Shown: positions 41,613 through 50,604, counted from the stretch's first letter. The stretch is 64,000 bases of DNA from JBBDJB01 sp040880125 (GCA_040880125.1 JBBDJB010000018.1:1-64000); one strand, 5' to 3'. Made by a program: numbers and translations. The notes: a model not told the origin generated them from the letters alone.

Positions 41613-42917
41613 TTAGGTATACCGAACTCCCTGGTGCTCCGGCTCGAAGAAGGCCGGCAGCAGCGAGTCGGCCCGGAGCAGACCGTCGCGGGTCAACTCC
41701 ACACGGTCCCCGTCGATCGTGAGAAAGTCCTGCTGCTGATAATCTGAAAAGACGCCTTGCCAGTGGTCGAGGATGTCGACTTCGAACTTTTCGCGGAAGT
41801 ATGCGGCGTCCAGATAGCCGCGCTTCAGTTGCAGGATCATCTCGCGAACCAGAAGCTGGTGCGGCGTGCAGCGCATTCCGCGCTTCAGCGGCAGCGAACC
41901 GCCTTCGAGCGCGCCGAGGTAGTCTTCCCACTCGGTGAGGTTTTGGTAGTGAACACCCGAGATATGCCCGAAGCTGGCCACGCCGGTCGCCAACAGATCG
42001 CTGCCGTGCCACAGGTTATCGCGGTAGCTGAATTCGACGTCGCCCACGTCCTTGACCATCGTGTAGGCGCTGGAGACGCGATAGCCGGCCTCCTCTAGCG
42101 TCTCGTAGCCGTACTTGAGCCAGTCGCGCTTCGTCGGCCAGTCCGCCACGGGAGTTTCGATCTTGTTGCCGAGAATGTCCTGTGAGTAGATCGTATTGAA
42201 CGGCAGTTCCATCTGATAGATGGTTACGCTCTCAGGCGACAGCTCGATCGTCTTGCGAATGTTTTCCTTCCAGTTTTCCCACGTCTCGCCGACCATGCCG
42301 GCGATCAGGTCGATGTTAACGTTGTGGAAATCGGCATCCTGAATCCACTTCCACGACTTGTAAACCTCCGGCGACAGGTGCGCCCGGCCGTTTTCTTCCA
42401 ACACAGCATCGCTGAAGTTCTCGACGCCCAGGCTCAGCCGCGTGATGCCCAACTCGCGCAGCGTGTGCACTTTCGGCTCGGACAGCGTGCCTGGCTCGCA
42501 CTCGAAGGTGACCTCCTCGGCCTGATCCCAGGAGACGTTGCGGCGCAGCCGCTCGACTAGCGACGTAAGCTGCTTTCCGCTGAGAAACGACGGCGTGCCG
42601 CCGCCGAAGTAGACGAAGCGAAACGGCCGATCACCCATCACCGGCAGCTTGCTGACCAGATCGATTTCGCGTGAAAGTGCCGACACGTAGCGCTCGACAT
42701 CGGAGCCCTTTTTGTCGGTGTAGACGCGGAAATAGCAGAATTTGCACCGCTTGCGGCAGAACGGAATGTGCAAATAGAGCCCCAACGGAACGTCGCCGGG
42801 CGGAGACTGCATCGTCCCCCGCACCTCGTCCAACTGCTCCTCGGTCCACTGGGAATAGGGCGGATAGTTGGAGATGAAATAACTGCCGACTTCCGTCTTT
42901 TTGGTATCGGTCGTCAT
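41613..42917 (-). CDS. HemN-like radical SAM protein
   Basis: 434 residues. The 4Fe-4S motif C-x3-C-x2-C is in HIPFCRKRCKFCYFRVY. The SAM-binding GGG motif is FVYFGGGTPSFL. HemN-family signatures are SLGVENFSDAVLEENGRAH (HemN has GVQSF, here GVENF) and VNIDLIAGMVGETWENW. The C-terminal HemN_C-like part ends LTRDGLLRADSLLPAFFEP. True HemN/HemW proteins act in heme synthesis or heme trafficking, but many HemN-like enzymes are methyltransferases, cyclopropanases or heme-degrading proteins, so the reaction is not certain. It is the last gene of a same-strand group containing an alcohol dehydrogenase and an aldehyde dehydrogenase. Confidence 0.82.
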   Translation of the reverse strand: MTTDTKKTEVGSYFISNYPPYSQWTEEQLDEVRGTMQSPPGDVPLGLYLHIPFCRKRCKFCYFRVYTDKKGSDVERYVSALSREIDLVSKLPVMGDRPFRFVYFGGGTPSFLSGKQLTSLVERLRRNVSWDQAEEVTFECEPGTLSEPKVHTLRELGITRLSLGVENFSDAVLEENGRAHLSPEVYKSWKWIQDADFHNVNIDLIAGMVGETWENWKENIRKTIELSPESVTIYQMELPFNTIYSQDILGNKIETPVADWPTKRDWLKYGYETLEEAGYRVSSAYTMVKDVGDVEFSYRDNLWHGSDLLATGVASFGHISGVHYQNLTEWEDYLGALEGGSLPLKRGMRCTPHQLLVREMILQLKRGYLDAAYFREKFEVDILDHWQGVFSDYQQQDFLTIDGDRVELTRDGLLRADSLLPAFFEPEHQGVRYT

Positions 42918-42988
42918 AAGAACTCGCTTGCGCGTGTTGTGTTCGCTGTTGCGCCGTCCGCCTCGATTTGATTGGCAAAATGCTGAAT

Positions 42989-43020
42989 CCCTCTCCCCGG
43001 CCCTCTCCCAAGGGAGAGGG
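42989..43020. repeat. REP-like palindrome, family 5
   Basis: CCCTCTCCC followed by AAGGGAGAGGG, preceded by a second CCCTCTCCCC. Lies between the propeller and radical SAM genes. Confidence 0.5.
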
Positions 43021-43042
43021 AGTAGGAGGGCTCGCCTCCTGT

Positions 43043-43066
43043 GGCACAGACATTCCTGTCTGTGCC
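43043..43066. repeat. REP-like palindrome, family 1, copy a
   Basis: Arms GGCACAGACA and TGTCTGTGCC around TTCC: perfect 10-bp stem. It sits 11 bases past the stop of the propeller gene (43077). Five copies in the window. Confidence 0.7.
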
Positions 43067-43076
43067 CTTACCAACT

Positions 43077-44222
43077 CTACTCGCCAAAGCAGTACAGCGT
43101 GCCGTCGTCGCTGCCGATCACCAGTCGGCTCTCGGCCACCGCGGGCGAGGCGATAAATCGCCCGCCGGCGTCGTAGGTCCACACGTTCTCCCCGTTGGCG
43201 AGCGACAGTCCATACAGCCGGCCGTCGGCCGAACCGATAAAGGCCCGCTCGCCCACAATCACCGGCGAGCCATCCACCTGGCCTCTCGTCGGGAAGGTCC
43301 ATTTCGCGTCGCCGCTGGCGGCGTCCAGAGCATGAATCTGCCGGTCGCGCGATCCGAACACCACCAGTCCGTCGTGTACCGCGGCCGATGAGCGAATCGG
43401 CTGATTGCTGCGAGGACTCTGATACTTCCACGCCACCTCGGCCTGTTTCCAGTTGATGCAGAACAGCGTTCCGCCCTCGGTGCCGAAGTAGATGAAGTCT
43501 CCCACGGCCGCCGGCGTGGAACCGGTCGGGGCATCAATGGCGACGTCGCCCGTGCTGGTGCCTTTTTCGACGTCGATTATATGTAGCTTTCCGTCGCACC
43601 CGGCGAGAAACGCCCGTCCCTCGACGATGGTCGGCGAACACCGTATCTGGTCAGCGATTTGATGCTCCCAGACGGATTCCCCGGTCAGCGCGTTCAGGCA
43701 GTACAGAGTCGCGTCTTGTGATCCGAACAGAACGTTAAGTCCGTGAAAATTGGCTCCGCCGTTGATCTCCGCTCCGGCTTCGGTCTCCCATATCTTGGTA
43801 CCGTCTTCGGCGCTGAGGCAGACGAATTTTCCCTGAATGTCGCCGACATAGACTCGGCCCTCGCGCACCGCAGCGGCCGCCGCGATACCAAGTCCGGTCT
43901 CGTGCTTCCAGAGTGATGACCCATCGCCAAGCTTCAGGGCGTGCACGACGCCTTTGTAATCGCCGACGTAGATGACCCCCTCGACAATCACCGGTGCGGT
44001 TTCGAATGCCGAATCTTCGAACTTGCGGCTCCACAACAGCCGGGGATTCTCAGGAAGCGTCGTACGCGCCACCCCGGTAGCCTGCGCGTCGCCGCGAAAG
44101 ACCGGCCAATCGGCGGACTCTGCGGCCGGTTGCGCCGAATCCTGCGGGAGGTCGTTCGCCGACGCGATTACAAGCGGCAGCGCGATCAACAGCGCCGCGA
44201 TTGCCGTGGCTGCTGGCTTCAT
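43077..44222 (-). CDS. Exported PQQ-like beta-propeller protein
   Basis: 381 residues from the ATG at 44222 (AGGAGA upstream), giving a Sec signal (AATAIAALLIALPLVIASA). WPVFRGDAQATGVA opens the propeller. At least seven repeats of the type VIYVGDYKGVVHALKLGDGSSLWKH follow, with the W at the end of each blade as in PQQ-dependent dehydrogenase and BamB-like propellers. No quinone-binding Cys pair or calcium site was recognised, so it may be a binding or scaffold protein rather than an enzyme. It is located between the iron alcohol dehydrogenase and the radical SAM genes on the same strand. Confidence 0.85.
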   Translation of the reverse strand: MKPAATAIAALLIALPLVIASANDLPQDSAQPAAESADWPVFRGDAQATGVARTTLPENPRLLWSRKFEDSAFETAPVIVEGVIYVGDYKGVVHALKLGDGSSLWKHETGLGIAAAAAVREGRVYVGDIQGKFVCLSAEDGTKIWETEAGAEINGGANFHGLNVLFGSQDATLYCLNALTGESVWEHQIADQIRCSPTIVEGRAFLAGCDGKLHIIDVEKGTSTGDVAIDAPTGSTPAAVGDFIYFGTEGGTLFCINWKQAEVAWKYQSPRSNQPIRSSAAVHDGLVVFGSRDRQIHALDAASGDAKWTFPTRGQVDGSPVIVGERAFIGSADGRLYGLSLANGENVWTYDAGGRFIASPAVAESRLVIGSDDGTLYCFGE

Positions 44223-44320
44223 GACACGGTTCTCCTGGTGTTCAATTCTGTCGCGGTTCAAGCCCTCTGCACTGGCAGGAATGAAGGTGCGATTTGTAAT
44301 CGAGCCAGCGGGCTTGCTCA

Positions 44321-44348
44321 GCACGGCTGGACAAGCCAACCGTGGCAC
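44321..44348. repeat. REP-like palindrome, family 4, copy a
   Basis: CACGGCTGG, ACAAG, CCAACCGTG, flanked by GC on the left and GCAC on the right. One arm position is C to T-equivalent (G:U wobble in RNA) relative to the perfect copy at 58609-58636. Confidence 0.6.
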
Positions 44349-44380
44349 ACACATCCGGCGCTGGACTGTCCGCCACGCGC

Positions 44381-45532
44381 CTACATCGCCTGCCGGTAGA
44401 TTTCCAATAGCGACGCCTCGTCCACGTCGCGCGGGTTGAACGATCCGGTCCACTGCTTGGCCGCGTCACGGGCAAGCACCGGTAGGCTGTCGACGGCGAC
44501 TCCGCAGTCGGTCAGCCGGCTCGCCAGCCCCGCCTTGCGAACCAGACCGGCAACGAAGTCCGCCAGCCCGGCCGCCCCGCTTGTGGGGGGAGGCATGCCG
44601 CCAGAGTCTGCCGTACATTCTAGCAGATCGCGGTACCACTGTCCGAAAACCTCGCCGTTGAAGCGGATCACGTGCGGCAGCATTAGCCCCACCGCCTGGC
44701 CGTGGATCACGCCAAAATGGGCGGTTAGCGGGTTGGCCAGGGCGTGCGCCGCCCCCAGCATCGAGTTCTCGATGGCCAAACCGGCAAAGCACGCGCCCAA
44801 CTGCATCCCACTGCGGGCATCCAGGTCACAGGGGTCGTTCAGCACGCCGGCGAAGTTCTCCGCCAATAGCTGCCACGCCTCGCGGCTGAAGGCCAGGCTG
44901 ACCGCGTTTCGCCGCTTGGTCACGTACGTTTCCACGGCGTGTGCCAGCGCGTCAACGCCGGTCAATGCAGTTACGCGAGCCGGCTGCGTGATCGTGAGCA
45001 CGGGGTCGAGAATCGCCACGCGGAACGACGCCTGTTTATCGCCGCACGCCATTTTGACGTGCGTGTCGGGGTCCGAGATCAGCGCAAACGACTGCGTCTC
45101 GCTGCCCGTGCCGGCCGTAGTAGGAACCGCAATCGAGGGGAGCATCGACCGTGTCGCCTTGCCCACTCCCCAGTAGTCCTGCATCCGGCCGCCGCAACTG
45201 TACAGAAAGTTGATCCCCTTGGCGCAGTCCATCGAGCTGCCGCCGCCCAGGCCGATCAGCACGTCCGGCCGGAAATCGCGAGCCACCGCCAGACCGGACT
45301 CGACATTTCGCGTGGTGGGGTTCTCTTCGACGCCATCGAACAGGGCCGACTGTATGCCGCGGCCGGTGAGCGCATCGATCCCCTTTTGCGCGTGTCCGGC
45401 GGAGACCACGCCCGGGTCGCTCACAACCAGCGCACGCGCCGCCCCCAACTCCTCGGCCAATTCCCCCAGCATCTCGACCTTCCCGGGGCCGAAGACGATG
45501 CGGGTTCGGGGATAGAAGTCGAAGGGGATCAT
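44381..45532 (-). CDS. Iron-containing alcohol dehydrogenase (type III)
   Basis: 383 residues. The N-terminus MIPFDFYPRTRIVFGPGKVE is typical. NAD(P)-binding GLGGGSSMDCAKG, then the iron ligands: Asp and His in GVDALAHAVETY, and two His in HALANPLTAHFGVIHGQAVGLMLPHV. These enzymes interconvert aldehydes and alcohols. It sits just downstream of an aldehyde dehydrogenase gene, so the pair would handle the same aldehyde, probably reducing it to an alcohol. Gaps to both neighbours contain REP-like palindromes. Confidence 0.93.
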   Translation of the reverse strand: MIPFDFYPRTRIVFGPGKVEMLGELAEELGAARALVVSDPGVVSAGHAQKGIDALTGRGIQSALFDGVEENPTTRNVESGLAVARDFRPDVLIGLGGGSSMDCAKGINFLYSCGGRMQDYWGVGKATRSMLPSIAVPTTAGTGSETQSFALISDPDTHVKMACGDKQASFRVAILDPVLTITQPARVTALTGVDALAHAVETYVTKRRNAVSLAFSREAWQLLAENFAGVLNDPCDLDARSGMQLGACFAGLAIENSMLGAAHALANPLTAHFGVIHGQAVGLMLPHVIRFNGEVFGQWYRDLLECTADSGGMPPPTSGAAGLADFVAGLVRKAGLASRLTDCGVAVDSLPVLARDAAKQWTGSFNPRDVDEASLLEIYRQAM

Positions 45533-45687
45533 CGGAGGGGCTCAGCCAGGTGGGGCAGGGCGGGGTGGGCGATGTTGAAACGTTCGGTCGTAGTGTCCGC
45601 AATGTGGACCAGTCGCCAATGGTCCTCACATAGGCTGTGAGTTTTTGAGATGTGTTGCTTTACTTGTGTGGCGGCTCTGCTTTTATT

Positions 45688-45725
45688 CCCTCTCCCCGCC
45701 GGGGAGAGGGCTAGGGAGAGGGGGG
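45688..45725. repeat. REP-like palindrome, family 5
   Basis: CCCTCTCCCC, GCC, GGGGAGAGGG (45688-45710), followed by CTAGGGAGAGGGGGG, which can pair with the same left arm. Confidence 0.6.
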
Positions 45726-45820
45726 TAATTCATTGTGAACGTGGCATGGTCGAAAGCCGTCTACAAAGGCAATCAAGGGTCAAGCTGAATCAAGGCTTAA
45801 CTTCCTCTCCAAGGGCAACG

Positions 45821-45848
45821 GCACGGCGGGACAAGCCCGCCGTGGCAC
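45821..45848. repeat. REP-like palindrome, family 4, copy b
   Basis: CACGGCGGG, ACAAG, CCCGCCGTG: perfect stem whose two arms both differ from the common form (CGGCTGG/CCAGCCG) at the matching position, a compensatory change. Confidence 0.7.
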
Positions 45849-45900
45849 CCCGCGAAATCCGCTACCGCTACGTGCTGTCCATCAGTCTAAAAAGTTCACA

Positions 45901-45916
45901 GCCCGCACAGCGGACC
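45901..45916. repeat. REP-like palindrome, family 2, single copy
   Basis: GCCCGC, ACA, GCGGACC: same core as the paired copies at 47496-47561 and 53880-54015. Confidence 0.55.
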
Positions 45917-45925
45917 TTCTGCTAT

Positions 45926-45949
45926 GGCACAGACAGGAATGTCTGTGCC
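45926..45949. repeat. REP-like palindrome, family 1, copy b (inverted)
   Basis: Same 10-bp arms as copy a with a GGAA loop, so in opposite orientation. Ends 40 bases before the stop of the aldehyde dehydrogenase gene (45989). Confidence 0.7.
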
Positions 45950-45988
45950 ACCAACTTGACCCGTTGTGCATCAAAGCGGTTGGCAAAT

Positions 45989-47431
45989 TCACGACGCCAC
46001 CGCCGCCAGCTTTTCCTCTGAGACCTGCAGCGCACGGGCGCGGAATAGGAACTCCACGATGTTGCCTTCGTGCGGCTGCAGCCAGTTGAGCTTCGTAGTG
46101 GGAATCGGCCCGAGGTTCAGCCGGTCGATGTGCGTGGCGTCCGACAGGCGTCGCTGAAACGTCTCGTCGTCGGTGATCGCGGAGCAGACTAACGTGGGAC
46201 CAATCGACTCGATCATCTTCTCCTGCGGACACTCGACGACCGACGCAAACGGGAACATGTACTCCTTGCTGGCGATCGGTGCCTGCGGCGACGTGCAGTG
46301 CACAACCGTCGGCCGCAGGTAGGCACAGCGCTCCATCTCGACCAAGCGGTCGCCATACGGCTCAGTCATGTGGGTGGTGCCCTGGTCGCGCAGATCGGCC
46401 TCGATGGCTTCCCAGACGGCGGCGGCCACGCCGGGCACGGTAAACGCCGCCAGTCCGGCCTCCGAATCCTCCGGCGGCTTCACTTCAATGGGACCGATCC
46501 GCTCGGCAAGTGCTTGCGCGATCTCGCGAGTATGCCGCGACGCCCAAATGCCGGAGCAGTTGATGCACCCGCGGCCGGAGTTCAAGTAGACGCTCTCGGC
46601 CATCAGGTCAAGATATTGCTCCCAATCGTCGACCACGTCGTCCCCAAGCAGGATCTTGCTGAATCCAGGACCGTGTGCTTGCACGCGTGGGTCGCCCTTG
46701 TAGCGCTCCACCGTCGGCGTTCCGCCGAAGATCATGCTGCGGTTACAGGCCGCCAGCACCGCGGCCCCGACATCCGCACCACCGGGATAGATCGACATCG
46801 CTTCGGCGGGGATGCCTGCTTCGACGAACGCCGAATTCATGCGGTAGGGCGTCCATGGTTCTTGCGGACCGGGCTTGAGCACCAAGCCGATCTGCATCGG
46901 AATCACCGGCAGCCACAGCGTGTGAACGCCGGGTGAGTTCGACGGCAGCACGAGCCCCACCGCCGGCGTTTGCGCCTGGTAGCTGACCGGGATGCCGCGG
47001 CTCTCGACGCCGTAGCCCCGCGTCAGGATGGATAGCTCCAGCCCTCGCGTCAGCGCGTCGAGCACCTGGTCCATCCGCGTGAGCACAAAGTGGTTCTTCT
47101 GCATATTGGCCTTGCACATGTGCTCGGGCAGGCCGGTGGTGGCGGATTGAGCGCGGGCAAATTCGTCGGGCGATTGCGTGCCGTCGCCAAGGGGCAGCGT
47201 ACCCTTCAGGTACAGATCGGCCGCCCGCTTCACCCGTTCGAGAAGTTCGTCGCACGAGATCTGACGCAGCACGTCCCGCGCCTGCTGGGCCTTGCGCATG
47301 TCACGGGTGAGCAGCCCGCCGTTCGCCTGGCTCACCTTGGCGATCGTCTCGCCGGTGATGAAGTGGACAACCTCGTCGGTCTCCAGCGATTCGTAGGGCT
47401 TTCCCCACCTGAGCACGGGTATGTTGAGCAT
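45989..47431 (-). CDS. Aldehyde dehydrogenase family protein
   Basis: 480 residues. ALDH fold: NAD(P)-binding region VGLVLPSNSPGVHTLWLP and NRSMIFGGTPTVERY, and a catalytic cysteine in SGRGCINCSGIWASRH (C289; a second Cys at 292). The general-base Glu is not clear at its usual place. The N-terminus (LNIPVLRWGKPYESLETDEVV) and the HFVLTRMDQVL region are unlike the classic betaine or succinate-semialdehyde enzymes. It may be a CoA-acylating or LuxC-like reductase working with the PaaK-like adenylating enzyme encoded next. ATG with GGAG nine bases upstream. Confidence 0.85.
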   Translation of the reverse strand: MLNIPVLRWGKPYESLETDEVVHFITGETIAKVSQANGGLLTRDMRKAQQARDVLRQISCDELLERVKRAADLYLKGTLPLGDGTQSPDEFARAQSATTGLPEHMCKANMQKNHFVLTRMDQVLDALTRGLELSILTRGYGVESRGIPVSYQAQTPAVGLVLPSNSPGVHTLWLPVIPMQIGLVLKPGPQEPWTPYRMNSAFVEAGIPAEAMSIYPGGADVGAAVLAACNRSMIFGGTPTVERYKGDPRVQAHGPGFSKILLGDDVVDDWEQYLDLMAESVYLNSGRGCINCSGIWASRHTREIAQALAERIGPIEVKPPEDSEAGLAAFTVPGVAAAVWEAIEADLRDQGTTHMTEPYGDRLVEMERCAYLRPTVVHCTSPQAPIASKEYMFPFASVVECPQEKMIESIGPTLVCSAITDDETFQRRLSDATHIDRLNLGPIPTTKLNWLQPHEGNIVEFLFRARALQVSEEKLAAVAS

Positions 47432-47468
47432 CAGTCCATCTCCACGTCGTTACAAATGCGTATGTTGT

Positions 47469-47492
47469 GGCACAGACATTCCTGTCTGTGCC
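47469..47492. repeat. REP-like palindrome, family 1, copy c
   Basis: Identical to copy a (TTCC loop), 37 bases before the start of the aldehyde dehydrogenase gene on the other strand. Confidence 0.7.
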
Positions 47493-47495
47493 TTG

Positions 47496-47561
47496 TAGGG
47501 TCCGCTGTGCGGACTAACTTCATTTTTTTACTCGGGGCGATGGTCCGCACAGCGGATCCTA
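47496..47561. repeat. Inverted pair of family 2 REP-like elements (66 bp)
   Basis: TAGGGTCCGCTGTGCGGAC at 47496-47514 and GTCCGCACAGCGGATCCTA at 47543-47561: 19-bp inverted repeat with one mismatch, around 28 bases rich in T. Each half is itself a hairpin (GTCCGC, TGT, GCGGAC). Confidence 0.65.
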
Positions 47562-47617
47562 CAGTAACTAAATCGGTGAGAATCCAGTTGCCCTATGCAC
47601 CGGCTAAGCTCATAGAT

Positions 47618-48733
47618 TCAATAAACGCCAACGGTCGTCGCTTCGGCCAGTTCTCGATACGGCCGCACACCGCTCACGCCGTCCCACGGATAGGCGGAGT
47701 AGGGCGGCTCGCGCTCGCCTTCGTCGCGCTCCAGGAAGCCCGGCATGAAGAACTCCTTGGTGAGCGTCGTCAGCTTGACGCGCCCCGTTTCTCCGTAGCC
47801 CACCACCTGGTCGGAGTTCTCGAAGTCGACCACCTCGACTGCGGCGCGGGGCTGCGGCGGATAGTAGCTGATCTTATAACCGTCGTCTGGCGTGACGGGC
47901 TTCGAGCAGGCCAGGCCCATGAGCGTGTTTCCGTACGTCGGCGTCATGTAGACGCCGCCTTCCTCGGGCGGACCGCCCAAGAGTTCCTCGACGGCGAAAC
48001 GCGTCCATTGCGGCGTAAACTCGGTGCCGCCCGAGAAAATGCCGGTGATACCGGCTTCGGGTATGCTCGATCCCTGGTCCTCGAGCGCCGCAGCCAGCGA
48101 CTCCATGAGCTTGGGCGTGGTGAACATGCAGCGGATTTCGTGGCCCGCGCCCAGAATTGTTATCGCCTGATCGATGCAGTGTTTCTTGTAGGCTTCCAGC
48201 TGCTCCATCCAACCCTTTTTGATCAGCTTGATCACCCAGCGCGGGTCCAGGTCGATGCAGAAGCAGATCCCGCCGCGATACTGGGCTAGATGCTCCACGG
48301 CTAGCCGCAACCGCCGTGGTCCGGAGGGCCCCAACATCAGCCAGTTCGAGCCCGGCGGGAAGTACTCGTCCGGCAGCGTGTGACTGAACAACTCGTAGTC
48401 GGTGCGGAAGTCATTGATCGCCACGCGGCTCTTGGGGACACCCGTCGTGCCGCCGGTCTCGAACACGTAGACCGGATCGTTTTCGTAGGCCTTGGGTACC
48501 CAGCGACGCACCGGACCGCCGCGCAGCCACTCATCCTTGAACGGCTCGAACTTTTTCAGATCCGCAAACGACTTGACCTCTTGGAGCGGGTCAAAGTTCA
48601 ACTGCGATGCGTACTCGAGCCAGAAGGGGCAACCCGTCGAGGGATGAAAGTGCCACTGCACAATATCGTACGTGTGCTGGTCGAGCTTGTCGGCCGCCTC
48701 CTTGGCGGCGTTTTCGGTTTGGGCGGTGCTCAT
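47618..48733 (-). CDS. PaaK-like AMP-forming adenylating enzyme
   Basis: 371 residues. ATG at 48733 has AAGGA six bases upstream; the in-frame ATG two codons earlier sits directly on that site. The AMP-binding motif is ETGGTTGVPKSRVA, and the N-terminal part (PFWLEYASQLNFDPLQEVKSFADLKKFEPF) matches the PaaK/LuxE-type fold, as does FSGGTEFTPQ and GVYMTPTYGNTLMG. Length is short compared with PaaK (about 430). It should activate a carboxylic acid as acyl-AMP, then make a thioester. Together with the aldehyde and alcohol dehydrogenases downstream it could reduce an acid to an alcohol. Acyl substrate unknown. Confidence 0.8.
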   Translation of the reverse strand: MSTAQTENAAKEAADKLDQHTYDIVQWHFHPSTGCPFWLEYASQLNFDPLQEVKSFADLKKFEPFKDEWLRGGPVRRWVPKAYENDPVYVFETGGTTGVPKSRVAINDFRTDYELFSHTLPDEYFPPGSNWLMLGPSGPRRLRLAVEHLAQYRGGICFCIDLDPRWVIKLIKKGWMEQLEAYKKHCIDQAITILGAGHEIRCMFTTPKLMESLAAALEDQGSSIPEAGITGIFSGGTEFTPQWTRFAVEELLGGPPEEGGVYMTPTYGNTLMGLACSKPVTPDDGYKISYYPPQPRAAVEVVDFENSDQVVGYGETGRVKLTTLTKEFFMPGFLERDEGEREPPYSAYPWDGVSGVRPYRELAEATTVGVY

Positions 48734-48952
48734 CGGCATTCCTTGGGGAGCGCAGTATCAAAAACCCACAGAAAACGGGAGAGTGATCGGGCGGGTGCCG
48801 CGGCGTTGCCCCTTGCGGAAACGCGAGCGGCTGCGCGGCGGTCGTTCCTGGCTGTCTCAAAAATAGCCGACCGCAGCGGGAAAAACAACGGTTGGCCCGC
48901 GTCTACGTGGGACGCTCCCGCGCCACGCATCGGGAAAACCGCGGCCAGGCCG

Positions 48953-50479
48953 CTAAGGCGCGCCGGGTACTCTTTCCCGATCCGTTCCCTCGGCGGAATC
49001 CTCCGACTCCACGTTAGCGGTCGAGCCGTCGTTGTCGGTGTCGCCGCTGTCGCTATCGCGCGGCTCGGTACTAGCCGCGACTTCGTCCGCCTTGGCGGCG
49101 GCCTCGCGACGCGCGATCTCCGCCGGCGGTACCGCCGCCACGCGATACAGATACGGCTCCGTGCGGATGAAGACACTGCCGTGCGCAATCGCCGGTGTCG
49201 CCAGCGCCCGCTGTCCCATCGAATTGGTCGACAGCAATTGGTGCGTGTCGGCTGCGGCAACGACATAGACGTCGCCGCGCTCGCTCAGGGCGTAGATCTT
49301 TCCGTCGCCGGCGACCAGGCTGGCGGTAAACGTTCCCTTCAGTCGGGATCGCCACAGCCGCTCACCATTGCCGGCGTTGTAGCACGACAGGACGCCGCTG
49401 TCGGAGACGAAGTACAGCCGGTTGCGATAGCACAGGCCGGTGGGGACATACGGTCCGTCGCGGTGCAATTTCCAAGCGACGCGGCTGGCGGTGACGTCGC
49501 CAGTTCCACCGGGCTCAATTGCCATGATCGAACCGTTGCGGCCACTGCTGCTATAAATCCAGTCGCCGCCGAGGATGGCCGTCGGACAGACGATGTCGGT
49601 CGTTCCGGCCACGCGCCACAGTTCTTGCCCGTCGACTGGGTCGTATGCGATTACCTGTCCGCCCTCGGAGTCGTCGGTGCCGGTACCATTGACCACCACT
49701 TCGACTCGCTGCTGGTCGGAAGTATCGGTCTCGACAACGACCGGCGTGCTCCAGCTTCCATAGCTGTCGCGGGGCGTGCGCCACAGCGGGCTGCCGCTCG
49801 CAAGATCGAAAGCCGCGATATAGGAGCCCTCTTCCCGGTCGGCCAGTTGAATCACGCGGTCGCCCAACAGCAGCGGGCTGGACGCGGTGCCCCAGGTGTG
49901 CTCCATCTCACCCAGCGAGCGCTGCCACAGGACGTTGCCAGCCATGTCGCAGCACACCAGGCCGCGGCTCCCGAAAAATGCCACCACACGGCTGCCGTCA
50001 GTTGCGACGGTGGCCGAGGCATGACCGTTCTTCGCGTGCGTCGAGCCTTCAGCAGGTCCGATCGGCGTCTGCCAGCGGAGGCTGCCGTCGCCCGCGTCCA
50101 GGCAGAGAATCTCAAGCGTCGTCGAGTAGTCCTGATCGACGGCGGCGGTCAGCAGTACCGCGTCGTCCCAGACTACCGGCGAAGAGTTGCCCGTCCCCGG
50201 CAGCGCCACTCGCCACCCGATCCCCTGCATGCTGTCCCAACTCACCGGTAGCGGCCTATCCGCGGCGATGCCCTGCGAGTTTTCCCCCCGCCAGCCGGGC
50301 CAGCGATCGGTCAGCGCGGAGGACTCCGCCGGATCGACGCGCAACGCCGGCAACACTTCCGCTGAGTCGGATCGCTCGATCGACGGTGTGCATCCGGCGC
50401 ACAGCGCAAGTGCTACAGCCGCCAGCAGCAGCCGCGCAGGGTTTTCGAAAGTCAACTGGGTACGAGGAATCGATCGCAT
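48953..50479 (-). CDS. PQQ-like beta-propeller lipoprotein
   Basis: 508 residues. Lipoprotein signal LLLAAVALALCAGC. Opening WPGWRGENSQGIAADRPLPVSW is that of planctomycete PQQ-like propellers. Blades include ILCLDAGDGSLRWQTPIG, LVCCDMAGNVLWQRSLG, VIAYDPVDGQELWRVAG, and LSCYNAGNGERLWRSRL. The acidic C-terminal tail (STEPRDSDSGDTDNDG onward) is low complexity and could be a flexible tether. Likely periplasmic or outer-membrane bound; no enzyme site recognised. It is on the same strand as the adenylating enzyme, 220 bases upstream of it. Confidence 0.82.
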   Translation of the reverse strand: MRSIPRTQLTFENPARLLLAAVALALCAGCTPSIERSDSAEVLPALRVDPAESSALTDRWPGWRGENSQGIAADRPLPVSWDSMQGIGWRVALPGTGNSSPVVWDDAVLLTAAVDQDYSTTLEILCLDAGDGSLRWQTPIGPAEGSTHAKNGHASATVATDGSRVVAFFGSRGLVCCDMAGNVLWQRSLGEMEHTWGTASSPLLLGDRVIQLADREEGSYIAAFDLASGSPLWRTPRDSYGSWSTPVVVETDTSDQQRVEVVVNGTGTDDSEGGQVIAYDPVDGQELWRVAGTTDIVCPTAILGGDWIYSSSGRNGSIMAIEPGGTGDVTASRVAWKLHRDGPYVPTGLCYRNRLYFVSDSGVLSCYNAGNGERLWRSRLKGTFTASLVAGDGKIYALSERGDVYVVAAADTHQLLSTNSMGQRALATPAIAHGSVFIRTEPYLYRVAAVPPAEIARREAAAKADEVAASTEPRDSDSGDTDNDGSTANVESEDSAEGTDRERVPGAP

Positions 50480-50604
50480 CCGGTTTTCTAAGGCGCGCCG
50501 CGGCTGGGAGGGGGAGCGGGGCGGATGGTTCAGTCGGCCGGGGCGTCCGGCGGGCGAACGGCATTGCGCCGCCCGCTACGCGGAGCATGTGTTAAGGCAG
50601 GATC

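Larger units (their letters stand above)
45533..45988. other. 456-bp gap packed with REP-like palindromes
   Basis: No gene. Between the alcohol and aldehyde dehydrogenase genes it holds one copy each of family 5, family 4, family 2 and family 1 palindromes, listed separately. The rest shows nothing. Confidence 0.65.

Noticed and set aside
41613..42917. HemN, true coproporphyrinogen III dehydrogenase
   Set aside because: The motif GVQSF is changed to GVENF and no heme genes are nearby, so only HemN-like can be supported.
41613..48733. Bioluminescence (lux) operon
   Set aside because: The adenylating enzyme and aldehyde dehydrogenase are only distantly LuxE/LuxC-like, and no luciferase genes (luxA, luxB) are present.
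48380..50251. A 623-codon open frame antisense to the adenylating enzyme and propeller genes
   Set aside because: Crosses two genes with strong family motifs on the other strand and their gap; no start context.
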